The notes below the pieces were generated by a model. The model saw only the letters and a list, made by a program, of their open reading frames with translations, was not told where the DNA came from and made no database searches. Below are positions 1 to 12,299 of a stretch of 64,000 nucleotides of DNA, one piece after another (the stretch's first letter is position 1; the number at the start of each line of letters is the position of its first letter). The translations under genes were made by a program, and so were the position numbers. Origin of the DNA: Isoetes taiwanensis (lineage: Eukaryota; Streptophyta; Lycopodiopsida; Isoetales; Isoetaceae); NCBI GenBank assembly GCA_021234155.1, contig JAJEKV010000050.1:4824550-4888549 (forward strand). Reading direction: 5' to 3'.

Positions 1-419
1 TCCTAACAGCTCATCAATTTGCCCAGCGTTGTTTACCTGCTTGATTCCTTTTTCAAGAGCCATGAAGTACTCAAACAGGACAAAGTGCGGTATTGTAGAG
101 GCCTCCAATGTGTTTAAAATGCATATTCCTCGGCTTGAGATTATCAAGCAATCTTTATAAATAGGGGTGAAACAAAACTGCAGTTGGCACGGCAAATCTG
201 CGCCTTTAGCTCTCCACATACATTGCTACAGCAACTTCTGGCATTTGAAACCTCCACGGAGTCTCGTAATCTGCTGTCAGTCATGTTTCCTTTGTGATTC
301 AAAGGGGCGTTTAGACCCAAAGGAGTTGCTCCTGCTACTACCAGAATAACTTGATCTTGAGTAGCTGTACTTTCGCGCAGGAAACTAAAGCTTTCCGGTT
401 TGGAATCTCAAGGATTCAT
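1..419 (-). pseudogene. SAUR pseudogene 1 (cut by window start)
   Basis: This is a decayed copy of the SAUR gene at 20825-21271, read on the minus strand with the former start codon at 417-419. Recognisable blocks match the C-terminal tail, the LLDR-type block, the MYVGEQRR block and the Ser-rich N terminus in the right order. Many scattered 1-6 base insertions and deletions break every frame, so no protein can be made. The 3' end of the gene lies at or just beyond the window edge. The conserved SAUR promoter block follows at about 601-705. Family identity is secure from the intact paralogue; loss of function is seen directly. Confidence 0.85.
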
Positions 420-2059
420 GGCAAAACACTAGAGGTAGAATCTTACTAAATTAGGCCATTGAAAGTGCTGGAACAGGAGAAGGATTGGTTTTATAGCCGG
501 ATGGTAGAGTGCGTGTAACAAGGACAATTGATTGTATAACAATGGCCCCATTCTTCACTGGCGCATGGTCTTGCGCCCAAATTATATGCATTTTTGTCTA
601 CAGTGCAGCCGATAATTGCGCCGGTACGTTAGAAATTTAGTACAGCCGTAAGCAATTTATAGAAGTGGGCCAAACTTGTCAGGCATACCATGTGATGGTT
701 CTGCTTTGTATCTAGTGTAAAAATGAGCACCAAATGCACATTTCTACCAACTGATGAGATAAGTTTGACAGTGCAGATGCAGCACACAGTGACTGTATAG
801 GTAGCGAACTATGCTTGTGCAGATCACAAACCCATAGGCCTTAATACACAAGTTTGCCACGTTACTGCAAATGGAAAACCAGTCATCCAATACCAATTAC
901 ATATAGTTAAAGCCTTTGGAAAAAAGTTAAGTGGAAGAACTCAAGCCCATAACAACTCGACGCGGTGTAAAAATTATACGTGGTAGCGAGCATGTGGATA
1001 AAGATTTTATAAGCGGTGCGCGCAATTCAGCTGAAATATCAAGTGATTTACAAATCCTAATACCCTCTACTTTATGCCATAAAAAGCGGTAGCGATATGT
1101 CGCTCATTTAACACTACCGTGTTGTTAACAGCATAAAGTGTATAGTTGACAGCTTACTTTTGTGACTGAGTTTTTAGAAGCTAAAGCTTGCCAGTCTTGA
1201 TAAATCATTAAATGCCAGAATCGCCAAACGGCTTCGATGGAATTTGGGCAATTGGCTACGTAATTTATCGGCAGTACCAGAGCAATTTTGCAACAGCTGA
1301 AGACATGTTCACATACGCGATACCGTGAGTTAGTTGATTTTATACAATCTGCATGAACTCGTATACCAGAGGAAAAATTTATTTATTTCCGCGTCTTATT
1401 ACCCATAACATGCGGCACCAATATGGAAAAGTACCCAGTTGGACGCTGGCAGGAAAGTCGTAAAGCATAATTGGTACCATGTTCCCTTTTCATATTTCGG
1501 TTGAACAACACTGTCCTTTTGTTCCTTTTACCATGAATAGTAGAAGCTGCTGGCTACATTTTAATTCGACTCTTGTATACTCAACTTTACCTCAAACAAG
1601 GCGCGAATCATGCACCCGGTTGACTAAAGAAAAGTAATCTACAGTATTATTTTGATTTCCTCACTTGAGGATTGGAAATGGACTGCTTGTCTATTACTTC
1701 CCGAAACAAGTGGTTTGTCACCTTCATAGTGGCAAACTTCATTTTAGGTACTATGATGCGTAAGTAGCCAACAATTGATATGGAAAACATCAATGATGAA
1801 AAAGATATTTTAACACCGCATTCATTAATTAACTAGAAACATTGTAGATTATCCAGAGAAAAAGAGCATGCTATTCTGAAATAGGAAGCATTTCTGCTCA
1901 TAATGAATATTTGTTCTGTTGCAACTGGGCCCCGTAGAAAATTAATTCAAGCATGGACGGGGTTAAACTCTAGCTAACACTATTCAAAGAAACTGAAATT
2001 CAGCGCACGGAGTTGATATAAATGCTGCGTTCCCTTCACCAGCCATACACGATGTGCTC

Positions 2060-2130
2060 GGCAAAGCGAGACTTCCATGTGTGTGCTGAAATCTTCTGAA
2101 GAGTATGGATTTGAAGATAGCTGCAGTTCT
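2060..2130. pseudogene. SAUR fragment, sense/antisense junction remnant
   Basis: A short stretch resembles the SAUR codons for the SSEEYGFE-type block, read on the plus strand, while the adjacent SAUR pseudogene lies on the minus strand. It matches 22960-23050 and belongs to a fragment type that accompanies each minus-strand SAUR unit in the cluster. It is too short and broken to code. Confidence 0.5.
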
Positions 2131-2436
2131 TGATGAGAACACGAGGTACATTTGACAATTCATCTTAGTACCTGCTCTGCACGCTAGCCTGAGCAACAAG
2201 CACAAACAACAGGAAATCTGGGAAATGGTAGGGATATGGGATAATGCGGCAGAAGGGTATAACAAAGGATAGCAGTTGGAAGCATAAATAGTTTGATTAT
2301 TTGACTGATTAAAAGGCTCGCGGAAAAGCATGTAATTTTCGTGGAAAGAAAAATTAGTTATTGTATTCGTACTTTAGAATTAGGACCAGTTCATGCCGAT
2401 ATATAAAAAGCTGGTGGTATCCTGGGCGCTGAAATT

Positions 2437-2812
2437 AACAGCTCATCAAATTGCCAGTTGACTTGCCGAAACTCACCGATTCACTATAAGAGCCTGTGAT
2501 ACTCCAAACAGGACAAAGTCATATGGTACTTCATACAGGCTCGCATTCGTCCATATTCTTCAGCAGATCCTATCAAGCAATCACTCTCATCAGGGGCATC
2601 AAAACTGCAGTTAGCTGGCAATCACTGCGCATATATACGTGTACAAACCTCCAAACAAGATAAATGTTTATAACGATACTGACCAGTGTCAGAAAATACG
2701 CTTGGACCCAAAAGGAAAACTGCTCCTCTCTTTCTGGAAGAACTGATCTGTAGCATGCTCTTTCTTTGCAGGAGTTAGTGGACATACCATTTTAGATCTG
2801 AAAGAAGCCCCG
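2437..2812 (-). pseudogene. SAUR pseudogene 2
   Basis: This is a decayed minus-strand SAUR, the duplicate of the pseudogene at 23342-23765. The C-terminal LLDF-type tail region, the central part and the N-terminal LQRKSML-type block can still be recognised. The initiator codon is lost: the expected ATG position reads CCG. Several deletions remove much of the central SAUR domain. The upstream promoter-like block is kept at about 3000-3105. Confidence 0.75.
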
Positions 2813-3993
2813 GCAGGAAGAATTTGCAGATAAAATATGTAACCAAGTAGAAAGTGTTGGGGCGCTGGAAGACCGGGGTCAAGTTTTCTAAGCGGGTTGG
2901 GATGGGGACGCTGACAAGGATGATTGGTACGGTAATGCATAGGATTTGTTCTTCTTTGCCACACACTCATTATTACACATCCATGTGGTAGCTGTGCCAT
3001 AATTGCAACTGATAATTACTTGGGCGGTGAATGAGCTATATAAAGCCCTTTCAACGATTCAGAGTGACCCAAAATGGTGTCAGGCATACCATGTGATGGA
3101 TTTATGTATCTAATACAAGGCTACCTCTACCAGTTTCAACGGTAGAACACGCTGTAGCATAAAGGCCTGTTCTGACTCTGGGCAGGTGGAAACTAGCATA
3201 GTAGAGTTTGCTTGTAGCCTACCTTAAAATAAGAACATTTTGTGTAGATTTGAATATTTAACATGGTCAGCCGCTTTTGCTGATACACCGTATATAACCA
3301 AGCAGCACGAGAAAGAATCATATCAAAGAGACCTGTTAAAGATAGCATAATAGATGGAACATACTCGAAATCAAAAGCCCGGAATCTACAAAATGAGATT
3401 TTGACACAATGGACAAATGTGGAGATTCCATCTAAGGCTCAATAGCTTTTCCGAAATCTGAGTGCCATACAACAGCGGCAACAATGATTCTATTGGCAAT
3501 ATAAGATTATTTATGTATAATTTAAGCAGTTTTGATTTAAAAAGTCTAATTCCTGATTGTGAGATAAAACAATAAGCATATGTCAAGATCAGCATCGGCG
3601 GTAACAACCAACATGCAGGCTAGACAAATTTTGCAAGCAACTAGTTGTTGGTTTCAGACAATGGGATTGGCCATGATAGATAAGTTAGTCATTTTGCAAT
3701 TTGAACTGTACGGCGCCATATATAACTTGCATATATAAGTAATGTGATTTATGTTTCCCATAATCACTTTCAGCACTTGTCCTAGATGTGCTTCATGAGG
3801 TTGCCTTTGACAGGTGCAGTATTTTGAAATAGGTTTGTGTATGTGTGGCATATAATTGCATGTCCCTAAGAAAACTTATTTTTTCTAAACTAGTTCTGAT
3901 CTTGGCTAAAAAGTGGCCTTCATCTTATAAGGCAACCAGTTCTTTCTCCTAGAGGTTTTTCTACTTTATTCCTTTCTTCTAGCTAGCACGAAA

Positions 3994-4189
3994 ATGGCTT
4001 TTTGATCGCTAAATTAGCAGATTTTGGTTCTTGCGGAAAAATGTATATCAAGAGACCAATTCTTGGGGTAGTGTGGGTTGCAGCTGTTATGCTGGGACAA
4101 AGGAAGAAGCATTTTTATTTGGGGTTTGGAAGTCCTGAAGGATGTGGGTGGAGATATGTGGGAGAACAAAGGCAAAGATTTGTTGTGTC
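3994..4189 (+). pseudogene. SAUR pseudogene fragment of the MAF-type
   Basis: The start region reads M-A-F and the piece ends in a block corresponding to the GEQRQRFVV part of the SAUR domain. It is the duplicate of 25010-25345, but frameshifts separate the blocks. The piece ends where the large duplication ends. The 71-residue open frame at 4002-4217 is not thought to be a real gene. Confidence 0.65.
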
Positions 4190-5568
4190 AGCAATGCATG
4201 GTACCGCGGCGCAGTAATTGGGAGTCTACCCGATAATTCACCTCACTATAAAACTTCCTCGCCGGGCTAAAGTTCATTCATCTCTAGTTTGGAGCCTTCA
4301 TTAATTCAACCATTATCGGGCGATCAAATTGTCAAATGAGCCACTGATCTTGTTGGTTTGCCCAGGATGCATCTTCTTCTTGATCCCTACCGCGAAGAAA
4401 AGCTTTGGAGTTGAGATTCTACCGGCCGCGTCAATTCGTGGGTGTGGGATGATCCATCGATTTGGCTTCTCGAGCGATGAGCTATGAGATATCGGGGATC
4501 ACTACTCCTGCATCCCAAGATGAATGAATCAAATTTCAACATGTTATAGTGTAAGAGCTCTTGTGTTAAGATGAAAAATGCAAGGCGTAATGAATAATAA
4601 TAAATAGTCTACAAAGTGATGTTATGGATAATAAAAGTGTGAGATGCTTTAATGTACCAGAAGACTCAAGTTTCATCTCCATCATCTGATGCCTCTTTAG
4701 CAAATTCTGAATTCCGATTCCCGGCCAAAGAGGGAATTATCACAACCAATAATAACCCCGGCCCACGTGGACCAAGCATAGTCTATAGTTTTGAGGCTGG
4801 ATAACGCGGTTCCGTCATTAGGATCGACCTCCACTTCTTATGCCAGTGATCCGTCTTGTTGGAGGCGTCTGTGCCTTTTCTCCTAGCCGCAGGCTCCCAC
4901 CCAAGAAACAAAACCTACGTTATAATGAGGCCGATGGGATCTTGTATTGGATCCTCTTCCGCGATACGCTAACCATGGGACATGCATCTGGCCGGGTTCC
5001 TCACAAGAAGAAACATACCTTTCTCGTACATCTTGGTATGGGTCAAACATCTCCACTTGCATTCTTGGTTTATCCTTAGCGTGCCCAACATAACATAGGC
5101 AGGGGGCCATATCGATCGACCAATAGATTCAGCTCTTGAAGCACAACTTGCCTTGTTTGGGGCGAAGTTCGTGTAATTTCCGATTGCCAGGGGTACTTCA
5201 CCTAGCACACGCATCACTTGCAACATGAGTCCATGACCTCATTCATGTAGGTATTAGACCACGAAGTTCAACAATGTACTCGAGATGTTAGCCCAATGCA
5301 TAATGTATTTCGCGAATGGACTCATCTCAATGCTCCTATGTCCTTGAGGCATGCATATGGCTCGACAAGCCTTGGGCGAAGCCAATTGGTATCTTTGGCA
5401 AACCATTGTCATCACGGCTTCCACATCCTAATACCCTTTTCGGCAACCATTCTCTATGACCGTGTCTCATCTTGTAATACATTAATGGCCACCCATCGTT
5501 CATGCGTAATCAATACGGGGCTCCAAGTGACCAACCAAAGCGGCCCTTCTTATCGGGGAATGTAACCT
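4190..5568. other. No recognisable gene
   Basis: Unique-looking sequence follows the duplication breakpoint. Only short overlapping frames are present on both strands, none with a recognisable motif. Part of it, on the minus strand, may belong to the relic centred on 5569-5784. Confidence 0.5.
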
Positions 5569-5784
5569 TTACTTAACCCCTTCCAATGAGGGAACCTTAC
5601 CGGTAACAAGGTATGGTGCCTGCCTTTGTGCTACATTCTGGAAGAGTTGCATTAGTTCCGAATAGTTAGAGCATCCTGACCCTGCGCGTAACGCTTGAAT
5701 AGTTAGAAAGAGCGCATCAATGTCATCATGAGTGTGGCCTACCATCATGAAGCCAACCTGTATTTGATCAAAACACCCAACCAC
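5569..5784 (-). pseudogene. Relic with VGHTHDDIDALF motif (DUF7869-like)
   Basis: The 71-codon frame contains VGFMMVGHTHDDIDALF followed by a plausible helical stretch. From memory, the VGHTH-[DE]-DID block marks a family of uncharacterised, transposon-associated proteins with a C-terminal nuclease-like fold (often called DUF7869). The frame lacks any credible full-length context: flanking minus-strand sequence at about 5785-6300 contains coding-like pieces in shifting frames with stops. It is best read as a decayed mobile-element gene. The family name is inference from one motif. Confidence 0.4.
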
Positions 5785-8700
5785 ACAAGATAGGATAGGT
5801 AAGAGAAGAGATATTCACTTTTGTTGCGCCTCAAGCAGCTTGTTCACCGCAAGTAGAGCCTAGGTAGCCTCTTAAATTGCGGCGCTTGCTTAGGAGGTGC
5901 TACAAAGTCTACCCAAAGGTAATTGTTTTTGGTCCTCAACCCGCAAGACTGTTTAGGAGTGCGGTTCCCCACATGCCCTCGGGGCAAGCTTCTTCTCTCA
6001 AATGACCCCAATTGTCTGGGAAGTGTCCTCGGGTTTTGATAGCATGATTCAAGGAACCAACATGAAAATTTGAATCATCCTTCCAAAGGTCGAAAGTGAG
6101 AATGTCCTAAGGCACTGTGCCATGGCCATGCATCACCGGTGCACGATTTAACTTTTCAAAGTTCACCTCTCCATACCGATTTGGCTAATTTCTCCGGTCT
6201 TGGAATCATAGTCTTGTTTTGGTCCATCTTATCATGTATGATAGTGGCCCGGGTCCTACGATCGATGGGACAAAGCTCTCCATGACCAAGCACAAGCTCC
6301 TACAAGAGATTTACCGGCCATGTGTTCTTTCCTTTCCATCGCAATTCTCTTCTCTCCCGCGGATATCCGGTTTTAGCCATTTTCTCTTTTATTACTATAC
6401 GTATTGCACTTGGAGAAAGTTTGTCCTCTTGCTATTGCAACCTCTCAATGATTTTGCTTCCACCCACGGAGAATGAAGAATGTGAGATGTGCTTGCCCGT
6501 CATCTCCATCACATTAAGCGCCCACCTCTTGAAGAATGTCCTTTTTAGTTAGGATAGAGGGAGCCTCTTCACATTCTCTCTCACCCCCTTGAAGAGTGAT
6601 TTTTGGCGGGGCATGGGGGCATCGTCTAAGCATTCTCATCGATGTACATAGAGAGTATGGCCTTTCCGAGAGTGTGAGGCCTCGGCTTTTGTGCCCATGT
6701 TACCATGCTCACGTAAGGAAAAGTCTTCTAGCCTTATAGAATGTGGACATTGGTATACCATAGGCTCTATGCCATGCTTTCAAGCATATCTCGCTTATTA
6801 TTTAGCATCACCGGACGACCGTGTCGCTCGCGGAGCGGGACGTGCCTAACATGTTGAAAACAAATGTGGTCGTTAAGGCTTCAGAAGTTCCAATAGAACC
6901 TACGCGATACACGCTATCTCGCCTCGATGAGAAGTTTATGCTAAAGATCTTCGCGATGCGCAGCTTAAGACTTAAAGTCTAAAATGGAAGCCGCGGGTGA
7001 TTTTTTCTCGCCTTTAGTGGCCAAAGGAGGTGAACGTGGGGTCAGGTTCACCATTCATTCAGACGATCCTCTTTGTTGCCTTTTCAGCTCAATTTGTATG
7101 GCATAGGGTTCTCCGCTTCAACGACCGCCTGCTTGGCGGTCTTTATGAGTGTTGACACAAAGAACATTGTCTACTAACACCAAAGCAACCTACCACCTCA
7201 CCAGTCGCGGCAACTATGGCATTTCAGCACATGCTTGGCATCGCATGGTCGGGCCTATCCGCATAGGGAATGTCTTCATTATGGTTGCTTCCAAGTAGTC
7301 TTCTCCCAATCTCATGTCACCGACTGACTGATTAGGGTCAATGAAGATGATGACCCCAAGGGCATACCTAATGTTGCAGCAGAAATCATGGAGTAGTGTG
7401 CAACTTTTCTCTACTAGCTCGTCCCTTTGAAATACCCCCGGAAAATTATTCACTTTAAGGGCTTTCCTGCTTGCAACCCCTGCCCAATCAATTTTTTAAT
7501 CAAAGTGCTGCGGTGGATATTTCCGTTCTTGTGTAAGGGTAGCCTTTATCCAAGACCGTACCGCCAAAATAAAACTCCCGCGAATGGGCTGAAAGTGTTG
7601 TCAATTCCGTTCGGGATATGGCAAACCAATGCTTCCGCCGAGAATAACTTCCATAGACACTACCAACGCTTATCTCGGCAATAAGGGGCAAGTTGTGGTG
7701 CTTGTCAAGGCATGTACTTTTCCTTCGCCCACTTTGACTCCATGGAATAGTATGGACCTCGAGGCAGCCCATGTTCCGTAAGCACAATGGACGCTATTGC
7801 TCGGGCTAAAACGCCACCGCTATGTCGTGAGCACTTTCACGCTAGCCGCATTGCACTAAGTTTAAGCAAGGACGCGGGTTACGGGGATGATCGCCACGCA
7901 TCTCCTAGGAGCAAGCGAGATACACCCTGCCTGATTGATTGTAATGCGGCTCTAGAGCAAGCAGCTAACATAGTCTCCTAGATCAAGCGCGATACTATAG
8001 TCTAGATTATAAATGCGCTCGGGTTTAGATTATGCCGGCGTAAAACGCTTCGCGATCCGGACGAGTACTAGCCGCGTCGAGGGACGCACTGCCGAGAAGT
8101 AGATGAATCAATAACCCTTGATGTGTAACTCTATGGGAGAGCATTAAATGGTACCTTAGTGTAGAATATGTTCGAAAGATCGATCCCCCGGATGACCTTA
8201 GTAGGCAAGCCCCTCAAGGGATCACCTATGTCGAGGAAGATGAATGACATCAACGCTTGGCCAAACAGAACAAACATCTTAAGAATTGTTATACAGTAAT
8301 CTATATTACCAAATTAGAACGGGATTTGATTTACTAGACCAAAAAGGGTGCATGCGCATATTTAACAAAACACAGCTTAATGAATGAACTTGCCTGCTTT
8401 TTGCCTCATCAATTCTACAACGCCTAATATGCTTCGATGCTTTGAAATTCATCTGAAAGTGCCATTGTAACCCAACATAGCGCCTTCAAATTAACTCCTA
8501 CAACAACAACTCCTTCCAAGCTTTGCAACAATGAATTGTTTGAGGGTCTTACCGCGATTTGAAATGGATTTGAATTTCAAATGCGAAGACTGCTGACCTT
8601 TTATGCCCTAATGTCCTCGGTCCCTATCCAATTTAAACCGACATGCCGCGGGTGATTTGTCGTCCTTTCCACCCTCCTCCATCACTACTCTCACACAAAT

Positions 8701-8850
8701 TTCACGCGGTCACCGATCCGTGACGCTGCTAAGCAGGGGGGTTGCTTTTGGGGTAATGGTGGAATATGCCGCCTGGCCATAATGACGCCGCCTCGGTCAT
8801 AATGGCACCACATAAGGATCTACCGTCATAATGGGCCCGGACATAATGTC
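5785..8850. other. Gene-poor, probably decayed mobile DNA
   Basis: No intact gene is visible. Minus-strand pieces such as 7214-7453 (79 codons, ending in a Cys-containing tail) and 7500-7787 (95 codons) are open but match nothing I recognise. The composition is more GC- and CG-rich than the SAUR region, suggesting different origin. Confidence 0.4.
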
Positions 8851-8975
8851 TATGTCTATAAAAGAGTGGCGCTTCATTTTTTACGACGACCTCGCAAAAA
8901 TTTAGCCAAAGAAATTTCAAGCGCCATCCTAAAAATTTCTAGCGCCCACCATGTCTCGCCCTCGCCTGAGAAAGG
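8851..8975 (+). promoter_or_regulatory. Possible promoter, start codon and splice donor
   Basis: A TATAAAA-type box at about 8856 is followed about 95 bases later by an ATG (8951) in a CACCATG context. Seven further codons (SRPRLRK) run into AAG|GTAATT, a fair plant 5' splice site at 8974/8975. Four CATAATG repeats precede the TATA box at about 8790-8850. No following exon could be found, so this may be the leader of a decayed gene or LTR. Confidence 0.2.
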
Positions 8976-10211
8976 TAATTTCGCGATTTTTTATAGCATA
9001 GGTATCTCTATAGCGGCCATGTCTTTTAGGATAGTTAGATGGTCGCCACGATCTTGGGCGCGATAGTTGTGACCATTTAACCTTCCCTCTTTTTCGAAGG
9101 TAGTGCTCAAGACAATCGCGGGCCGCTGTGATAGTGGCAGCAATTTATATAAACGTAATAATTGCCGGTCGTAAAAGAACGCGCCGCTGCTTTGCCAAAG
9201 ATAATGGTGATGTATCACCCCTTTTATTAGTTTGTAATCGATGAACCTGGATCGCCGCCATATCCTTAGGAACATCTTCTTCCAATACTAGTGCATCTAA
9301 CCCGTGTTCAATTGTTTCAAACTTTCTAACTATTCCGCTGGGCCCAATGTAGAACCAATCAGAATTGTCACCCCGATAGAAGCGGTGAAGTGGTGTGTTG
9401 AAATCGCATGCAAAACCTCATGTAACCGAGAGACCAAAGGACTTGTATTTGTTCTTTAGGAAATGGGAAGGGTCCGTAAGATTACGAAAGCAGCCTAGGT
9501 ATAGTTATTGCTATGTGGGAAGGCACCAAAAATAATGTGAAGTGATGCAATAATTTGCAGCCAGAAGATACCAAGGGTCGCTTGTCCTTAGTACGCTTTG
9601 AGATGGCGTAATTATGATCCATCCATTATGATTGGCAGTAAAGTCAACAAAGCCGCATATAGCAGATGGCAAGGGATGCCCACAGTTTTGGAGTAGTAGG
9701 TGCTAAGGATTTGGCTGATATTGCTGATAAGAAACCTCCTTCGCTGCTTTGAAGGCTACTAAAAGACAACAAACCGAAACCCTTCAAGGATGGACACCAA
9801 CCAAGGGGTTTCGTGGTCGCTTTCAAAGAAGAGATCCGATGGGCCCCTTTGCAAAGAAGAGATCCGCGGGTGCTATTGGCTTAACCATCCACTCCAAAGG
9901 ATACCAGAGTGCCCATAGAGGCAAATGTTGTTGTTCCTTCAAGAACGGGCCGTAGCCCCCTCGGCAAATGTTGGTTGTTGGCAAAGAGTTGACCCTTCAA
10001 GCCCCGGGCCATGCTTTTGATCGCCTCCCCGCCAGACTCGGGCCGCGACTAGAAGGACAGCCATCAAAGAGGATCCCGCCATTCAGATAAAGATTCCAAA
10101 GGCGCCCACGGGATGACAAGCGAACCCTTTCGACGCCTTCTACTCCTTCCTCGCCCACTAAAGCAACACCTACCAGCCACTTATTGCCCCCGAGAACCCA
10201 TCCCAAAATGC
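8976..10211. other. No recognisable gene
   Basis: There are only short overlapping frames. A 19-base motif containing AAGAAGAGATCCG is repeated at about 9826 and 9855. Confidence 0.4.
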
Positions 10212-11118
10212 CGTAAGATTTAAAGTTTAATCCAGATGAAGAAAAGAAACTCGCTCAGAGACAAAGATCCAAGCTCGAGGAGTTCAAAAGATATTATCCA
10301 ATGGGTGTGAACGGTTCCAAAGAGTCAAGATTTTCGAGATAACCGAACCAGCTCCCCGCTAATATGACACATAGAGTCCGGCCAAATGACCATGTACGTA
10401 TTAATCGATAAAAGCTTCAAGAAATACCCCCACAGAGGTTCTAACACCGGGATGATTCGCTCCATTTGATCCTTTAACAAGGTCTATTACATCATATTTA
10501 TTTCTTTCTTCTCATATTGTTTACATATATAAATATGCTCAGCGGATCACGGGTCGCGATCTTCGTGAACAATTTATTGGACTAACTAATGTATCTCGGT
10601 CACATGCAGGAAATTAGTCACTTGGTCGCCTTTAAGAATTGGCAAACAAGAAATTTTATATTATTTCGGTAATCACGATTTTTGTTTGCACGCTTTTATG
10701 ATAATACGCGCGTGGGCAATGTCGAAAGCAAAGGTTGGAATTTTGCGAAAAGCATATGTAAAAGAAGAAGTCGGTATTAAATGGTAACCTCTCCAACAAA
10801 GAATACATTCAGATTTTCATACGGTGCAATGACGCCATCGCAGTAAAAAGATACAAAGAACCACCGATTGAAAAGCTCCAACAACTAAGAAACCAAAGAC
10901 AAGGCATTCGGATGTCCTCCACAAGGGCCACCAGAACCGCAGGTGATATCCTTTGGGAAGGTATGTTATTCTTTTCTTTTGCTCAGAAAATCGCCGCCGC
11001 GATCCTAACCAAAGACTTCAGGCAGGATTTTGTCAGGTGGCTACCACAACTCAAGGTTAAGGAACCGGGAAGGATGAGAAGCAGTTCCTATTTATGCAAG
11101 AATCTGCCTCGGGTCTAA
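10212..11118 (+). pseudogene. Decayed coding region of unknown function
   Basis: Coding-like plus-strand segments appear in shifting frames. One (10215-10342) is rich in Lys, Glu and Arg, reading like NPDEEKKLAQRQRSKLEEF. Another (about 10775-10930) includes YIQIFIRCNDAIAVKRYKEP and continues into the 68-codon frame at 10912-11118. Stops and shifts separate them. The amino-acid character suggests a real but dead gene or a transposon gene. I do not recognise the family. Confidence 0.3.
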
Positions 11119-11990
11119 ACTCGTAGAAGTTGTCAACAATTGGGCAAGTCGAAAGCTCACCGATGATCGTGGGGAATTACCGTGAGAAACCTTCAAAGGA
11201 ATTCTTCAACAAGACATTCCTGAGAAACCCACGAGGAATGAACAATGCCGAGGTAAGCCGCTTGATGGATCTAAATCTTACAGGCAAGGTTTTCTTTTGA
11301 AAGTGCAGCAGGGGTATACGGGACGCTTTAATTGCAAATAGAGGGCTCTAGACATCGTAACACTTTCACTCATGCGTCGTGGAAGTGTTATCATATGCCA
11401 ATTCTATCTCGGAGAAGCTATACAATAATTTTGATGAGTTGGCTTCATGTTTTCCGTGATTTGTCGAGCAACGCCTCCCGGATATTGCGCATAACCGCAT
11501 TTCGAATCGCCAAAGCAAACTATAATAAAGAGGCAGCTCAAGGTAATCACGGGCAGCTTTTTCTCGAAGTCAGAGTTGCTATAATGAGGCCGATGAGGCC
11601 CGGAAAATGAAAGAGAAGCAAAACATCGCGGCAAAGACGTAACAAAAAAGTGGCATCCTTGTGTCCGTGATCTGTCGAAAAATGCCGCTTTGATTTTTGT
11701 AGACATGCGTAGTTTTTCCACCGCATGGGATGTGAAAAAATACACGATTTTTAGCAGAGTTGGGGCATGACACATGCAAAAAGTGTACCATATAGTCATG
11801 TTTCTCGACGCGGTACATTTGCCAAACCTGCTTGTATGGCCTTAGCCGATACAAGGTAGCTCCCATGTTTCCCTAGGGGCTTATGAAGAGAAAGGATGGG
11901 AGAGCAAAAAAAATATAAAAGAATTCCAGTATTATGTTAGCCATGTGACAATAAACAGGAGTGACGTTCGGGTGCTGCCATGAAATTGTA
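11119..11990. other. No recognisable gene
   Basis: Two overlapping minus-strand frames (11404-11799 and 11579-11866) are long for the region but have no family motif and a composition expected of chance reading. Nothing else is seen. Confidence 0.35.
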
Positions 11991-12029
11991 GGATTTGTAG
12001 GAAGGAACGTTCGGTGTGCATAAATAGTT

Positions 12030-12205
12030 TTTGGGAGTATAATGATCACTCAGAAATTGGGCAGTATTGGGCGGTTTCTGTACAGAACATGATGGGAGGT
12101 CCTCCATTGTATTCAAATCCATATGCTTCAGCAGATCTCTCAAGCAATCTTCTCATCAAGGAATGGCTCTTTGTCTTTGCTCTCCCATATATTATGAGCT
12201 TCGAG
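12030..12205 (-). pseudogene. SAUR remnant with internal deletions
   Basis: Minus-strand SAUR blocks correspond to the 3' UTR palindrome region and the domain part encoding LLDRSAEEYGFEY. These are joined by deletions to a piece of the GEQR block. The closest paralogue is the gene at 32830-33276, whose 3' flank (32771-32830) is also matched. The remnant stops shortly before the LINE fragment that begins near 12300. Confidence 0.7.
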
Positions 12206-12299
12206 ACCAATTGACCCCACTGCTCTCCCAATCGTAGCATGATATCTTATCACCTGCCTTGGAGCAGGCAATGTTCGGTCCTACTGTCATATTAGAAGG

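Larger units (their letters stand above)
1..4189. repeat. Decayed direct duplicate of 20837-25218
   Basis: The segment is collinear and in the same orientation as 20837-25218. Matching landmarks include the SAUR copies, the stretch around 1741-1800 (matching 22621-22680), the promoter block near 3060-3105 (matching about 24050-24110) and the SAUR fragment at 3994. Similarity stops abruptly near 4189, opposite about 25218. The left copy differs mainly by many short indels. The spaces between its SAUR pieces (420-2436 and 2813-3993) hold only this duplicated non-coding DNA. Confidence 0.85.

Noticed and set aside
11404-11866. Two overlapping minus-strand frames of 131 and 95 codons
   Set aside because: No conserved motif or upstream signal; mutually overlapping in different frames, as expected by chance.
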